Translations under genes and position numbers: made by a program
DNA from: Burkholderia sp. HI2500
Lineage (GTDB): Bacteria > Pseudomonadota > Gammaproteobacteria > Burkholderiales > Burkholderiaceae
Assembly: GCF_002223055.1 (NCBI RefSeq)
Contig: NZ_NKFL01000006.1
Span: 186,001 to 250,000 of the forward strand
Direction of reading: 5' to 3'
DNA: 64,000 nt
Shown: piece after piece, positions 17,094-26,739 of the stretch
Layout: the number at the start of each line of letters is the position of its first letter
How positions within the stretch are numbered: the first letter of the stretch is position 1
Notes under the pieces: generated by a model
Database searches by the model: none
The model's input: the letters and a program-made list of their open reading frames with translations, nothing else
What the model was told of the DNA's origin: nothing

Positions 17094-17678
17094 ATGAAAA
17101 TCGCCATCATTGCCGCGATCGCCGTTGCGTTTGCCGGGCGCGTGCAGCCGGCCCACGCGGACCCGGCCTCCGCGGTGTCCGCCCGGCCGATCAAATGGGC
17201 GCAGAGCGTGACCGATGCGCATGTGAACAACCTGCATCGCATCACGCCGACGCTGTACCGTAGCGCCCAGCTGTCGCGTTCGGACCTGCCGGAACTGCAG
17301 AAGCTCGGCATCCGCAAGGTCATCAGCTTCCGTTCGTTTCACGCGGACGACACCATCCTGGCCGGCACGCAGATCCGGATGCAGCGCATCCGGATCAACA
17401 CGTGGGACATCCGCGACGAGGACATGGTGACCGCGCTGAAGGCGCTGCGCACGGCCGACCAGGACGGCCCGGTGCTGATCCACTGCCAGCACGGCGCCGA
17501 TCGCACCGGCCTCGTGTCGGCGTTGTACCGGATGGTGTACCAGGGCTGGACGCGCGAGCAGGCGCTCGATGAACTGCAGCACGGCGGCTATGGGTTCCAT
17601 CCGATCTGGCAGAACATTACGAACTACTTGAAACACGTCGACGTCGAGCGCTTGAAGCGAGAAGTGAACAGCGGCTGA
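17094..17678 (+). CDS. Exported dual-specificity/tyrosine-type phosphatase
   Basis: This 194-residue protein has a signal peptide (residues 1-22, ending AHA). The phosphatase loop HCQHGADRTG is present near 130-139, with nucleophile Cys131 and Arg137 in a CX5R motif. The candidate general acid Asp lies in INTWDIRDED near 101-110. It is therefore a periplasmic cysteine phosphatase of the DSP/PTP fold. Substrates in this fold include phospholipid head groups as well as phosphoproteins; the lipid-related operon favours a phospholipid or phosphosugar, by inference. A terminator follows. Confidence 0.85.
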   Translation: MKIAIIAAIAVAFAGRVQPAHADPASAVSARPIKWAQSVTDAHVNNLHRITPTLYRSAQLSRSDLPELQKLGIRKVISFRSFHADDTILAGTQIRMQRIRINTWDIRDEDMVTALKALRTADQDGPVLIHCQHGADRTGLVSALYRMVYQGWTREQALDELQHGGYGFHPIWQNITNYLKHVDVERLKREVNSG

Positions 17679-17690
17679 CGAATCCATGCA

Positions 17691-17723
17691 AAACGCCGCC
17701 GACAATTGCTGTCGGCGGCGTTT
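17691..17723. terminator. Intrinsic terminator, bidirectional
   Basis: A 14-bp perfect stem (AAACGCCGCCGACA with TGTCGGCGGCGTTT) and a 5-nt loop lie between the phosphatase gene and the convergent betA gene. A-rich and T-rich ends let it act on both strands. Confidence 0.75.
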
Positions 17724-17762
17724 CGAAAGTACGTCGATGCGCGGGCAGCACGCCCGCCGTCG

Positions 17763-19463
17763 TCAGACCGTCTCCGGCTGCCGCACTGCCTTCGCGATAT
17801 TGCGGGCCATTGCCCCGTTCGCGACGAAGTAAGGCACGTCCACGCGCGCAAGCGGCTTGCGCCCGCGAATCTTGTCCGCGATCTTCTCGGCGATCATGAT
17901 CGTCGGCGCATTGAGGTTGCCGGTCGTGATGATCGGCATGATCGACGCATCGACGACGCGCAGCCCCTCCAACCCGTGCACGCGGCCTTCTTCATCGACC
18001 ACGGCCATGTCGTCGTAACCCATCTTGCACGAGCACGACGGATGGAACGCGGTCTCCGCGCGGGCGCGCACGAACGCGTCGAGCTCCTTGTCGGACTTGC
18101 AGTCCGCACCCGGATTCAGCTCGCGGCCGCGATATCGATCAAGTGCCGGCTGCCGCATGATCTCGCGCGTCGCACGGATCGCATCGCGGAATTCGCGCCA
18201 GTCGAGCGCTTCGGCCATGTAGTTGAACAGGATGCTCGGATGGTCGTTCGGATCGCGCGAGCGCAGCTTCACGCGGCCGCGGCTCGGCGAGCGCATCGAG
18301 CCGACGTGCGCCTGGAAGCCGTGCATCTCGATCGCGTTCGAGCCGTTGTAGTTGATCGCAACAGGCAGGAAGTGATACTGGATGTTGGGCCACAGATCGT
18401 CGTCGCGCGTGCGGATGAAGCCGCCCGCCTCGAAGTGGTTGCTCGCGCCGAGGCCGGTGCCGTTCAGCATCCATTCGAGGCCGATCTTTGGCTGGTTCCA
18501 CCACTTGAGCGCCGGGTACAGCGAGACCGGCTCCTTGCACTCGTACTGGATGTACATCTCCAGGTGATCCTGCAGGTTCTGGCCGACACCGGGCAGGTCG
18601 AGCACGACGGGAATGTCGAGTGCCTTCAACCACGCACCGGGGCCGACGCCCGAGCGCTGCAGCAGTTGCGGCGACGCGATCGCACCGCTGCACACGAGCA
18701 CTTCGCGGCGCGCATGCGCGGTCGCACGTTCGCTGCCGCGCAGGTACGTGACGCCCGACGCGCGCTTGCCGTCGAACAGGATGCGATCGGCGAGCGCGTG
18801 CGTGACGATCTCGAGGTTCGACCGCACCTTCGCCTGGTCGAGGTAGCCGCGCGCGGTGCTGGCGCGGCGGCCCTTCGGCGTGACGGTGCGATCCATCGGG
18901 CCGAAGCCTTCCTGCTGATAGCCGTTCAGGTCGTCGGTGCGCGGATAGCCGGCCTGCACACCTGCATCGACCATGGCCTCGAACAGCGGGTTCACGCCCG
19001 GCTTGCTGGTCGTGACCGACACGGGGCCGCTGCCGCCGTGATAGTCGTTCGGGCCGACGTCGCGCGTTTCGGCCTTCTTGAAGTACGGCAGGCAGTCGAG
19101 ATACGTCCAGTTCTCGAGGCCCTTGTGCGTCGACCAGTTGTCGTAGTCGAGCGCGTTGCCGCGGATGTAGCACATGCCGTTGATCAGCGACGAGCCGCCG
19201 AGCCCCTTGCCGCGGCCGCATTCCATCCGGCGGTTGTCCATGTACGGCTCGGGGTCGGTTTCGTAGGCCCAGTTGTAGCGGCGGCCCTGCAGCGGATAGG
19301 CGAGGGCGGCCGGCATCTGCGTGCGGAAGTCGAAGCGGTAGTCGGGGCCACCTGCTTCGAGCAGCAGCACCGTCACGTCCGGATCTTCCGTCAGGCGCGT
19401 TGCGAGCACGTTGCCCGCGGAACCTGCGCCGCAGATGATGTAGTCGTATTCGCGTGTCGTCAT
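17763..19463 (-). CDS. betA: Choline dehydrogenase
   Basis: BetA is a 566-residue GMC oxidoreductase that oxidises choline to betaine aldehyde at the inner face of the membrane with FAD. The FAD-binding motif ICGAGSAGN is at residues 10-18. The GMC signature [20 protein letters not shown] lies near 78-97. The catalytic His is in [10 protein letters not shown] (about 474), and the second active-site residue is Asn516 in [10 protein letters not shown] chose the ATG at 19463 because AAAGGAG lies upstream. It is the last gene of betI-betB-betA, 25 bp after betB. Confidence 0.95.
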   Translation of the reverse strand: MTTREYDYIICGAGSAGNVLATRLTEDPDVTVLLLEAGGPDYRFDFRTQMPAALAYPLQGRRYNWAYETDPEPYMDNRRMECGRGKGLGGSSLINGMCYIRGNALDYDNWSTHKGLENWTYLDCLPYFKKAETRDVGPNDYHGGSGPVSVTTSKPGVNPLFEAMVDAGVQAGYPRTDDLNGYQQEGFGPMDRTVTPKGRRASTARGYLDQAKVRSNLEIVTHALADRILFDGKRASGVTYLRGSERATAHARREVLVCSGAIASPQLLQRSGVGPGAWLKALDIPVVLDLPGVGQNLQDHLEMYIQYECKEPVSLYPALKWWNQPKIGLEWMLNGTGLGASNHFEAGGFIRTRDDDLWPNIQYHFLPVAINYNGSNAIEMHGFQAHVGSMRSPSRGRVKLRSRDPNDHPSILFNYMAEALDWREFRDAIRATREIMRQPALDRYRGRELNPGADCKSDKELDAFVRARAETAFHPSCSCKMGYDDMAVVDEEGRVHGLEGLRVVDASIMPIITTGNLNAPTIMIAEKIADKIRGRKPLARVDVPYFVANGAMARNIAKAVRQPETV

Positions 19464-19488
19464 GACGGTCAGTCTCCTTTCGTGATCC

Positions 19489-20958
19489 TTAAAACACCGG
19501 GTTGTAGCGGCCGAGCTCGACCTGAACCGACTTGATTCGAGTGTAGTGCTCGAGCGTCGTGATGCCGTTCTCGCGTCCGACACCGGATTGCTTGTATCCG
19601 CCAACCGGCATCTCGGCCGGCGATTCGCCCCACGTGTTGATCCAGCAGATACCGGCTTCGAGACGATGGATCGTGCGGTGCGCGCGCGACAGGTTCTCGG
19701 TCACGACGCCGGCCGCGAGGCCGTAGTGCGTGTCGTTCGCGCGGGCGATCACTTCGTCCTCCGATTCGAAATCGAGGATGCTCATCACCGGCCCGAAGAT
19801 TTCCTCGCGAACGATCTTCATGTCGTCGCGGCAATCGCCGAACACGGTCGGCGCGACGTACTGGCCGCTGCCGAAGTGGCCGTCGGTCAGGCGCGTGCCG
19901 CCCGCAAGCAGCTTCGCGCCTTCGGCCTTGCCGCTTTCGATGAAGCCGAGCACCTTGTCGAGCTGCGCGGCCGACACGAGCGGGCCGAAGTTGGTATCGG
20001 CATCGGTCGGCTTGCCGACGCGGATGCGCTTCACGCGCTCGAGCACACGCTGCGTGAATGCATCCTTGATCGAGCGGTGCACGAACACGCGCGTGCCGTT
20101 CGTGCAGACCTGGCCCGAGCTGAAGAAGTTGGCGGTCACCGCGATGTCGGCCGCGCGGTCGAGGTCCGCGTCGTCGAACACGATCAGCGGCGACTTGCCG
20201 CCGAGCTCCATCGTCACTTCCTTCAGCGACGATGCACCGGCCAGCGACATCACCTTCTTGCCGGTTTCGACGCCGCCGGTGAACGACACCTTCGCGATGT
20301 CCGGGTGGCCGGTCAGCAGCGCGCCGACCGAGCCGTCACCCTGCACGACGTTGAACACGCCGGCCGGCACGCCGGCTTCCGTATAGATTTCCGCGAGCTT
20401 CAGCGCGGTGAGCGGCGTGACTTCGCTCGGCTTGAACACCATCGCGTTGCCGGCCGCGAGCGCGGGGGCCGTCTTCCAGCATGCGATCTGGATCGGGTAG
20501 TTCCAGGCGCCGATGCCCGCGCACACGCCGAGCGGCTCGCGGCGCGTGTAGACGAACGACTCGGCGCGCAGCGGCACCTGCAGCCCTTCGATCGCGGTCG
20601 CGAGGCCCGCGTAATACTCGATCACGTCCGCGCCGGTGACGATGTCGACCGCGAGCGTCTCGCCGATCGGCTTGCCCGTGTCGCGCGTTTCCAGCGCCGC
20701 GAGCTCGTCGTTGCGCTCGCGCAGCAGGTCGACCGCGCGGCGCAGGATGCGCGAGCGCTGCATCGCGGTCATCGCGGCCCATTCACGCTGGCCTTCCTGC
20801 GCGGACGCCACCGCGCGGTCGACGTCGGCCGCGCTGGCCTGCTGCACCTGCGCGAGCAGTTCGCCGGTGGCGGGATCGAAGGTGTCGAAAGTCTTGCCGC
20901 TCGTGGCGTCGACGTAACCGCCGCCGATGTAGAGGCGCTGCAAACCGAATACGGACAT
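19489..20958 (-). CDS. betB: Betaine aldehyde dehydrogenase
   Basis: BetB is a 489-residue NAD(P)-dependent aldehyde dehydrogenase that converts betaine aldehyde to glycine betaine. Visible active-site features are AWNYP (Asn153), [10 protein letters not shown] (Glu251 as base) and [10 protein letters not shown] (Cys285 as nucleophile), with the coenzyme loop [10 protein letters not shown] near 226. Its length is normal. AAGGAG lies 6 nt before the ATG at 20958. It is co-transcribed with betI upstream (32-bp gap) and betA downstream. Confidence 0.95.
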   Translation of the reverse strand: MSVFGLQRLYIGGGYVDATSGKTFDTFDPATGELLAQVQQASAADVDRAVASAQEGQREWAAMTAMQRSRILRRAVDLLRERNDELAALETRDTGKPIGETLAVDIVTGADVIEYYAGLATAIEGLQVPLRAESFVYTRREPLGVCAGIGAWNYPIQIACWKTAPALAAGNAMVFKPSEVTPLTALKLAEIYTEAGVPAGVFNVVQGDGSVGALLTGHPDIAKVSFTGGVETGKKVMSLAGASSLKEVTMELGGKSPLIVFDDADLDRAADIAVTANFFSSGQVCTNGTRVFVHRSIKDAFTQRVLERVKRIRVGKPTDADTNFGPLVSAAQLDKVLGFIESGKAEGAKLLAGGTRLTDGHFGSGQYVAPTVFGDCRDDMKIVREEIFGPVMSILDFESEDEVIARANDTHYGLAAGVVTENLSRAHRTIHRLEAGICWINTWGESPAEMPVGGYKQSGVGRENGITTLEHYTRIKSVQVELGRYNPVF

Positions 20959-20990
20959 GAGGATCTCCTTGAGGGCGACTGCGTCGCGCG

Positions 20991-21575
20991 TCAGTCGGAC
21001 GCGAGCAGCAGGTCGATGTAATCGTGGGCGAGCTTCAATGCAGCCCGGGTGTCGATGGGGCCGCCGGCGAGTGCGCCGCGCAGCCACAGGCCGTCGATCA
21101 GCGCGGCGAGGCCGCTGGCGGCTTCGCGCGCTTGCGTGCGCGGCAACGCCTTCGCGAATTCGGCGCACAGGTTCGAGTGGAGGCGCCGCGTGTTGACGTG
21201 CTGCAGGCGCTTGAGCATCGGGTCGTGCATGCTCTGCGACCAGAACGCGAGCCAGGTCTTCATCACGGGCGCGCTGACCTGCGTGACGTCGAAGTTCGCG
21301 GCGACGATCGCGCGCAGCCGGGCGCGCGGATCCTTGCGTGCCGCCACGCGGCGGCGCGTGGTGGCCGACCACAGGTCGCGCAGCACGTGCCGCATCGTCG
21401 CTTCGAGCAGGCCGTCCTTGTCGCCGAAGTAGTGGCTGACGATGCCCGTCGAGATGTTCGCGCGTTGCGCGACCGACGCGAGCGTCGTGCCGGGCAGGCC
21501 CGCTTCGTCGATCGACCGCAGCGTGGCGTCGATCAACTGCGCGCGGCGAATCTCCCGCATTCCGACTTTCGGCAT
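20991..21575 (-). CDS. betI: Choline-responsive repressor BetI
   Basis: BetI is a 194-residue TetR-family repressor of the bet genes, released by choline. The N-terminal start [18 protein letters not shown] and the helix-turn-helix [19 protein letters not shown] (about 32-50) match the BetI family closely. It is the first gene of betI-betB-betA on the minus strand. A BetI-type site lies 59 nt upstream of its start codon, consistent with autoregulation. No choline permease betT is adjacent here. Confidence 0.93.
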   Translation of the reverse strand: MPKVGMREIRRAQLIDATLRSIDEAGLPGTTLASVAQRANISTGIVSHYFGDKDGLLEATMRHVLRDLWSATTRRRVAARKDPRARLRAIVAANFDVTQVSAPVMKTWLAFWSQSMHDPMLKRLQHVNTRRLHSNLCAEFAKALPRTQAREAASGLAALIDGLWLRGALAGGPIDTRAALKLAHDYIDLLLASD

Positions 21576-21633
21576 CGCGACTCCCTTCGCCCGGACGGGC
21601 CGTCCATGGAAGTCGAGAGCTTAGCGGTTTTTT

Positions 21634-21650
21634 ATTGATCGTTCAATCAA
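21634..21650. promoter_or_regulatory. Candidate BetI operator
   Basis: The inverted repeat ATTGA-TCGT-TCAAT (21634-21647), extended by CAA, resembles the E. coli bet site core ATTGAACGTCCAAT as I recall it. It lies 59 bp upstream of betI in the direction of bet transcription. Confidence 0.6.
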
Positions 21651-22296
21651 CAAAAAATCGGGGTCTGACGATGAAGACGGGTACCCGGCAGGTGCGCGAG
21701 GCCCTCCGATCCCGCGTTGTGCAGGTGCGGAAAAATGATTGAAAGATGATTAAGAAAGATGAAGTTTGTTTAAAACGCTTTCTGAAGCGAGCAATCAATC
21801 CGGTTAATCGTTGCAGGTGTCGAATCGATTACGGAATGAAAGAATAATGAGCTGTGTGATATTTGGTTAAGCGTGGAAGCCGACGCGCGAAACAGCGTCA
21901 CGATTCATTCATGAAAATCCGTTTGAAATAGGCGAATGAAACGAATTAACGTATTGATTGTAAATGGAAATGTTTCGATTAAATAGGGATCGGCTGCCGC
22001 TCCGCAAACGATTGCGACCGCCCTCGATCGGATTCCGCTTACCATAAAAAATGCTGGAATAATTTGAATCTGCCGTATTTCCTAACAGAGTAGAGGGTAT
22101 CGTTGGAATGACTTGAGTCAGTAATATTGTCCGTATTAGTATGGCGCCGCACTACGAGGAATGAATCGATGCCGCCGGTATTGCCGCGGTGCATTGGCCA
22201 ATCGCGCGATTCGGACGCGCGTGACAAACCGGCGCAGTCATTGCGCACCTGCAGCATGCCGCGACGTCGAGACGCCGCATCCACCGGAGAACGACG
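21651..22296. other. AT-rich region between bet and rhl clusters
   Basis: This 646-bp stretch is clearly AT-richer than its surroundings, especially 21720-22140, with runs such as TTTAAAACG and AATTAACG. No gene was found. It must carry the rhlA promoter. I looked for a LuxR/CepR-type box (CTG-N10-CAG with inner symmetry), because rhamnolipid genes are often quorum-controlled, and did not find a convincing one. Confidence 0.4.
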
Positions 22297-23199
22297 ATGC
22301 TGACCGAAAAACACGTGGTCCCGTTGCCGAATGGTCTGAAGGTCTACGTCGAACGGAACGTGTTCGACCCGGCGTTCGACACGGCAATGCTCGTCAACGG
22401 CGCGCTCGCGACGACCGCGTCGTTCGGGCAGACCGTCCAGTATCTCGGCGAGCGGATGAACACGATCTGCTTCGACCTGCCGTATGCGGGGCAGTCGCGC
22501 CAGCACAACCCGGGCTGCTTCATCCTGACGAAGGACGACGAAGCCGCGATCCTGCAGCACCTGGTCGAGCGCTTCGCGCCGGCGTACCTCGTGTCGGTGT
22601 CGTGGGGCGGCGTCGCGTCGCTGTTCGCGCTCGCACGCGGCTGCCCGAGCGTGCGGCGCGCGGCGATCTGCTCGTTCTCGCCGTTCCTGAACGACGCGAT
22701 GGTCGACTACGTGACGCGCGCCCGCGACCACATCGCGGCCGGCGAGAACCTGAAGGCCGCGCAGCTGCTGAACGACACCGTCGGCCGCTACCTGCCGCGC
22801 ATCATGAAGCTGTACAACTACCGGTATCTCACGCGCCTGCCGCGCGACGAGCAGGACCAGGTCGCGTTCCACGTCGACCAGATCCTGTCGCTGCAGCCGG
22901 AGCGCTACCTCAGCGAGTTCTCGAACATCGGCTGCGAGCTGCTGTTCCTGAACGGTGAGCGCGACGAGTACACGACGCCCGCCGACGTGCGCCAGCTCGG
23001 CGCGCACGTGCCGCGCGCACGGTTCGCGACGGTGCCGGACGCCGGCCACTTCCTCGACATCGAAGGCCGCGCGCAGCGCGAATACACGCGCTCGGCGTTG
23101 CTCGACTTTTTCTGCGGCGGGTCGCAGCTCGCCGCCGGCATGGCGCTCGCCGCCGCGCAGTCGTGCGTGCCCGCACCCATGCACGCGCTGTCGTCGTGA
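22297..23199 (+). CDS. rhlA: RhlA, HAA synthase for rhamnolipids
   Basis: RhlA (300 residues) joins two 3-hydroxyacyl-ACP molecules to give 3-(3-hydroxyalkanoyloxy)alkanoic acid, the lipid part of rhamnolipids. It has an alpha/beta hydrolase fold with nucleophile Ser102 in VSVSWGG, an oxyanion region at NGALATTAS (34-42) and the catalytic His in PDAGHFLDIEGR near 250. The tail past residue 275 is Ala-rich. AACGACG precedes the ATG, so ribosome binding is weak. It heads a seven-gene rhamnolipid operon. Confidence 0.93.
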   Translation: MLTEKHVVPLPNGLKVYVERNVFDPAFDTAMLVNGALATTASFGQTVQYLGERMNTICFDLPYAGQSRQHNPGCFILTKDDEAAILQHLVERFAPAYLVSVSWGGVASLFALARGCPSVRRAAICSFSPFLNDAMVDYVTRARDHIAAGENLKAAQLLNDTVGRYLPRIMKLYNYRYLTRLPRDEQDQVAFHVDQILSLQPERYLSEFSNIGCELLFLNGERDEYTTPADVRQLGAHVPRARFATVPDAGHFLDIEGRAQREYTRSALLDFFCGGSQLAAGMALAAAQSCVPAPMHALSS

Positions 23200-23266
23200 C
23201 ACCGCACGCCGTGCGTCCGATACGCGCGGCGCTCCCGAACTCCCATCCCAACGAGGCAGGCCCGCC

Positions 23267-23836
23267 GTGAATATCGTTCAGACCATCGCCATCGTCGTTC
23301 CGTGGGCCGTGTGGCTCGCCTACTGGATCGCCACTTCGCAAGGCGTGAAGACGACCGTGCGCAAGGAAGCGTCGCGCTCGCGCACGTTGCAGTCGATTCC
23401 GCTGATCGTCGGCGGCGCGCTGATCATCCTGCCCGATCCGTCGTGGCAGGCGCTCGTGCCGGACTGGCAGCGCTTCGGCCTGCAGGCGCAGTGCGGGCTC
23501 GCGGTGCTGGTGGCCGGCCTGCTGTTCTCGGTGTGGGCGCGGCTGCACCTCGGCACGAACTGGAGCGTGTCGGTCACGCTGAAGGAAGACCATGAGCTCG
23601 TCCGCACGGGGCCGTATGGGCTCGTGCGTCACCCGATCTATACGGGCTGCCTGATCGCGCTCGTCGGCGCCGCACTGATCGGCGGCGAATGGCGCGGTGC
23701 GATCGGCGTGCTGCTCGTGTTCGCGTCGCTCGCGTACAAGGTGCGCGTCGAGGAGAGCTGGCTGACCGGGTATTTCGGGCCGGCGTACACGCAGTACCGT
23801 CGCGAAGTCGCGGCGCTGATTCCCGGCTTCTACTGA
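23267..23836 (+). CDS. Isoprenylcysteine methyltransferase-like membrane protein
   Basis: This 189-residue integral membrane protein has about five hydrophobic spans. The C-terminal half shows the PEMT/ICMT-type signature: LVRTGPYGLVRHPIYTG near 115-131, and E-S-W...FG..Y..Y near 165-178. The family transfers methyl groups to lipids or lipid-linked acids from S-adenosylmethionine, but many bacterial members have no known substrate. The start is GTG at 23267, with GAGGCAGG upstream; no in-frame ATG fits. It lies inside the rhamnolipid operon between rhlA and rhlB, so a role on the rhamnolipid or its precursor is plausible but unproven. Confidence 0.82.
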   Translation: MNIVQTIAIVVPWAVWLAYWIATSQGVKTTVRKEASRSRTLQSIPLIVGGALIILPDPSWQALVPDWQRFGLQAQCGLAVLVAGLLFSVWARLHLGTNWSVSVTLKEDHELVRTGPYGLVRHPIYTGCLIALVGAALIGGEWRGAIGVLLVFASLAYKVRVEESWLTGYFGPAYTQYRREVAALIPGFY

Positions 23837-23853
23837 ACCCCGCGAGGCGCGCG

Positions 23854-25137
23854 ATGGCGAAGATGATCGTGACCGCGATCGGCTCGGCGGGCGACGTGCA
23901 TCCGCTGCTCGGCGTCGCGCGCACGCTCGCGGCGCGCGGTCACGACGTCGTGTTCTGCACGCATGCGCCGTTCGAGGCGGCGGTGCGCCGGTGCGGGTTC
24001 GCCTTCGTGCCGATCGGCACCGCGACCGACTACGAAGCCGCGATGGCGAACCCCGCGCTGTGGGATTCGCGCACGTCGTTTCGCACGCTGTGGGAGGTGA
24101 TCGCGCCGACGCTGCGCCCGCATTACGACGCGCTGCGCGCGCTGACCGACGACGATACGGTGCTCGTCGGCACGCTGTGGGCGTTCTCCGCGCGCTTCAT
24201 GCAGGAGCTGCACGGTACGCCGTACGTGTCGGTGCAGGTGTCGCCGTCGACGCTGCTGTCCGCGCATGCGCCGCCGACGCACCCGCGCCTGACGATTCCC
24301 GCGCGCTGGCCGCTGCCCGTGAAGGCGGCGCTGATGACGCTGATCGAGCGGCAGGTGCTCGATCGCACGTGCGGCCCCGCGCTCAACGCGGTGCGCCGCG
24401 CGCTCGGGCTCGCGCCGGCGCGGCGTGTGCTGGGCCGCTGGCTGCATTCGACCGATGGCGTGCTGTGCCTGTTTCCCGGCTGGTTCGCGCCGCCGCAGCC
24501 GGACTGGCCGTCGAATCATCTGCAAAGCGGTTTCCCGTTGTTCAACGATATTGCGACCCCCGAAGACGATGTGGCACTCGATGCGTATCTCGCGGCCGGT
24601 GAACCCCCGGTCGTGTTCACGGCCGGTTCGACACGCGTCGATCACGCGGCATACGCGCGCGCGGTGGCGGACGCGCTGCGCGCGACCGGCGCGCGCGGGA
24701 TCCTGCTGACGCCGCACGATGCGGCGCCGGACAGTGACCGCTTGCTCGTGCGCTGCTTCGTGCCGATGCGCACGCTGCTGCCGCGCTGCCGCGCGCTCGT
24801 GCATCACGGCGGGATCGGCACCGCAGCGCTCGCGTTCGAAGCCGGAATCGCGCAGGTCGTCACGCCGTTCGCGCACGACCAGTTCGACAACGCGCAACGG
24901 GTCGCCGTGAGCGGCTGCGGCGTGCGGGTCGATGGCCCGGTCGACGGTGCGCGTCTCGGCGCGGCGCTCGCGCGCGTGCTCGGTGAACCTTCGTTCGCGG
25001 TGCACGCGGCGCGCACGCGCGCGCTGCTTGCCGCCGAGCGGGACGGCTGCGACGCCGCCGCCGATTTCATCGAACGGTTCGCACCGGCGCACGGGCGGGC
25101 TGCCGTGCGGCCCGAAGCCGCGGTGGCCGGCGCATGA
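23854..25137 (+). CDS. rhlB: Rhamnosyltransferase 1 subunit RhlB
   Basis: RhlB is a 427-residue GT-B glycosyltransferase (family 1) that adds rhamnose from dTDP-L-rhamnose to the RhlA product. The N-terminal GSAGDVHPLLGVA (11-23) is the family start. The C-terminal donor site includes FTAGSTRVDHAAY near 255 and VHHGGIGTAALAFEAGIAQV near 313-332. It begins 17 bp after the methyltransferase-like gene with GAGG upstream, and overlaps the MFS gene by 4 nt (ATGA). Confidence 0.9.
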   Translation: MAKMIVTAIGSAGDVHPLLGVARTLAARGHDVVFCTHAPFEAAVRRCGFAFVPIGTATDYEAAMANPALWDSRTSFRTLWEVIAPTLRPHYDALRALTDDDTVLVGTLWAFSARFMQELHGTPYVSVQVSPSTLLSAHAPPTHPRLTIPARWPLPVKAALMTLIERQVLDRTCGPALNAVRRALGLAPARRVLGRWLHSTDGVLCLFPGWFAPPQPDWPSNHLQSGFPLFNDIATPEDDVALDAYLAAGEPPVVFTAGSTRVDHAAYARAVADALRATGARGILLTPHDAAPDSDRLLVRCFVPMRTLLPRCRALVHHGGIGTAALAFEAGIAQVVTPFAHDQFDNAQRVAVSGCGVRVDGPVDGARLGAALARVLGEPSFAVHAARTRALLAAERDGCDAAADFIERFAPAHGRAAVRPEAAVAGA

Positions 25138-26729
25138 GCACCGCGTCGCCGCTTCACGACGGGCCGGTCGCGCCGTCCGCGTTCGACGTGCCGGCGCCAG
25201 CGCCGGCCGCGCGGCCGGTGCGTGGCGTCCGGCTCGCGCTGCTGACGTTCGCGCTGTCGCTCGCGACCTTCATCGAGGTGCTCGATTCGACCGTGACGAA
25301 CGTCGCGGTGCCGGCGATCTCCGGCAGTCTCGGCGTATCGAACAGCCAGGGCACGTGGGTGATCAGCTCGTATTCGGTCGCGGCCGCGATCGCGGTGCCG
25401 CTGACGGGCTGGCTCGCGCGCCGCGTCGGCGAGTTGCGGCTGTTCGTCGGCGCGATCCTGCTGTTCACGCTGACGTCGCTGCTGTGCGGGCTCGCGCGCG
25501 ACCTGCACGTGCTGGTGATCTGCCGCGCGCTGCAGGGGCTGTTTTCCGGGCCGATGGTGCCGCTGTCGCAGACGATCCTGCTGCGCACGTTCCCGCCGGA
25601 CAAGCGCACGATCGCGCTCGCGCTGTGGGCGATGACGGTGCTGCTCGCGCCGATCTTCGGGCCGGTGGTCGGCGGCTGGATCGTCGACAACTTCTCGTGG
25701 CCGTGGATCTTCCTGATCAATTTGCCGATCGGGCTGTTCTCGTTCGCGGTCTGCACCGCGATGCTGCGCCCTGACGCGCAACGCGGCACGGCCGGCCCGA
25801 TCGACGTGCCGGGCATCGTGCTGCTCGTGATCGGCGTCGGCTCGCTGCAGGCGATGCTCGATCTCGGCCACGATCGCGGCTGGTTCGGCTCGCCGCTGAT
25901 CGTCACGCTCGCGGTGGTCGCGGCGCTCTCGATCATGTCGCTGCTGATCTGGGAGGCGGGCGAAGCGCATCCCGTCGTCGATCTCAGCCTGTTCCGCGAT
26001 CGCACGTTCTCGTTCTGTGTCCTGATCATCTCGCTCGGGATGATGAGCTTCTCGGTGGTCGGCGTCGTGTTTCCACTGTGGATGCAGGCCGTGATGGGCT
26101 ACAACGCGTTTCACGCGGGGCTCGCCACGGCGTCGCTCGGCGTGCTCGCACTGGTGTTCTCGATCCTCGTCGGGCTGCACGCGCATCGCTTCGACGCGCG
26201 CGTGCTCGCGACCTTCGGCTTCCTCGTGTTCGCGGCCGTGCTCGCGTGGGATGCGCATTTCACGCTGAAGATGACGTTCGCGCAGATCGCCGCGCCGGGG
26301 CTGATCCAGGGGATCGGGCTGCCGTGCTTCTTCATTCCGCTGACCGCCGCGACGCTGTCGCGCATTCCGGACGACCGGCTCGCGGCCGCGTCGAGCCTGT
26401 CGAACTTCCTGCGCACGCTGTCCGCCGCGTTCGGCACCGCGATGAGCGTGACGCTGTGGGACAACCGCGCGACCTATCACTACGACGTCGTGTCGCAATC
26501 CGTCACGCACGCGTCGGCGAACACGCAGCGCTTCGTGCATACGCTGAACGCGATGGGCGTGGACGGCGTGCGCGAGCTGTCGACGCTGCACCAGGTCGTG
26601 ATGCAGCAGGCTTACATGATGGCGACCAACGACATGTTCTGGATGGCGAGCATGACGTGTCTCGCCCTCGCGGCAATGATGTGGCTGACGCGGCCGAAAC
26701 GCGGCGCGGCGGCGTCGTTCGGGCATTGA
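25134..26729 (+). CDS. EmrB/QacA-type MFS efflux permease
   Basis: This 531-residue permease has about 14 hydrophobic segments, typical of the DHA2 group. The first span carries FIEVLDSTVTNVAVPAIS (about 46-63), the group's D-x-T-x-x-N-V-A signature. FGPVVGGWIVDNFSW near 174-188 is the motif-C-like region. In Burkholderia rhl clusters an equivalent gene sits between rhlB and rhlC and is thought to export rhamnolipids. It should work with the EmrA-like adaptor and NodT-like outer-membrane protein at the end of this operon. Confidence 0.9.
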   Translation: MSTASPLHDGPVAPSAFDVPAPAPAARPVRGVRLALLTFALSLATFIEVLDSTVTNVAVPAISGSLGVSNSQGTWVISSYSVAAAIAVPLTGWLARRVGELRLFVGAILLFTLTSLLCGLARDLHVLVICRALQGLFSGPMVPLSQTILLRTFPPDKRTIALALWAMTVLLAPIFGPVVGGWIVDNFSWPWIFLINLPIGLFSFAVCTAMLRPDAQRGTAGPIDVPGIVLLVIGVGSLQAMLDLGHDRGWFGSPLIVTLAVVAALSIMSLLIWEAGEAHPVVDLSLFRDRTFSFCVLIISLGMMSFSVVGVVFPLWMQAVMGYNAFHAGLATASLGVLALVFSILVGLHAHRFDARVLATFGFLVFAAVLAWDAHFTLKMTFAQIAAPGLIQGIGLPCFFIPLTAATLSRIPDDRLAAASSLSNFLRTLSAAFGTAMSVTLWDNRATYHYDVVSQSVTHASANTQRFVHTLNAMGVDGVRELSTLHQVVMQQAYMMATNDMFWMASMTCLALAAMMWLTRPKRGAAASFGH

Positions 26730-26739
26730 GGAGAGGAAC

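Noticed and set aside
21651..22296. LuxR/CepR-type box upstream of rhlA.
   Set aside because: No sequence with adequate inverted symmetry was found; CACCTGCAGCATG is not a good match.
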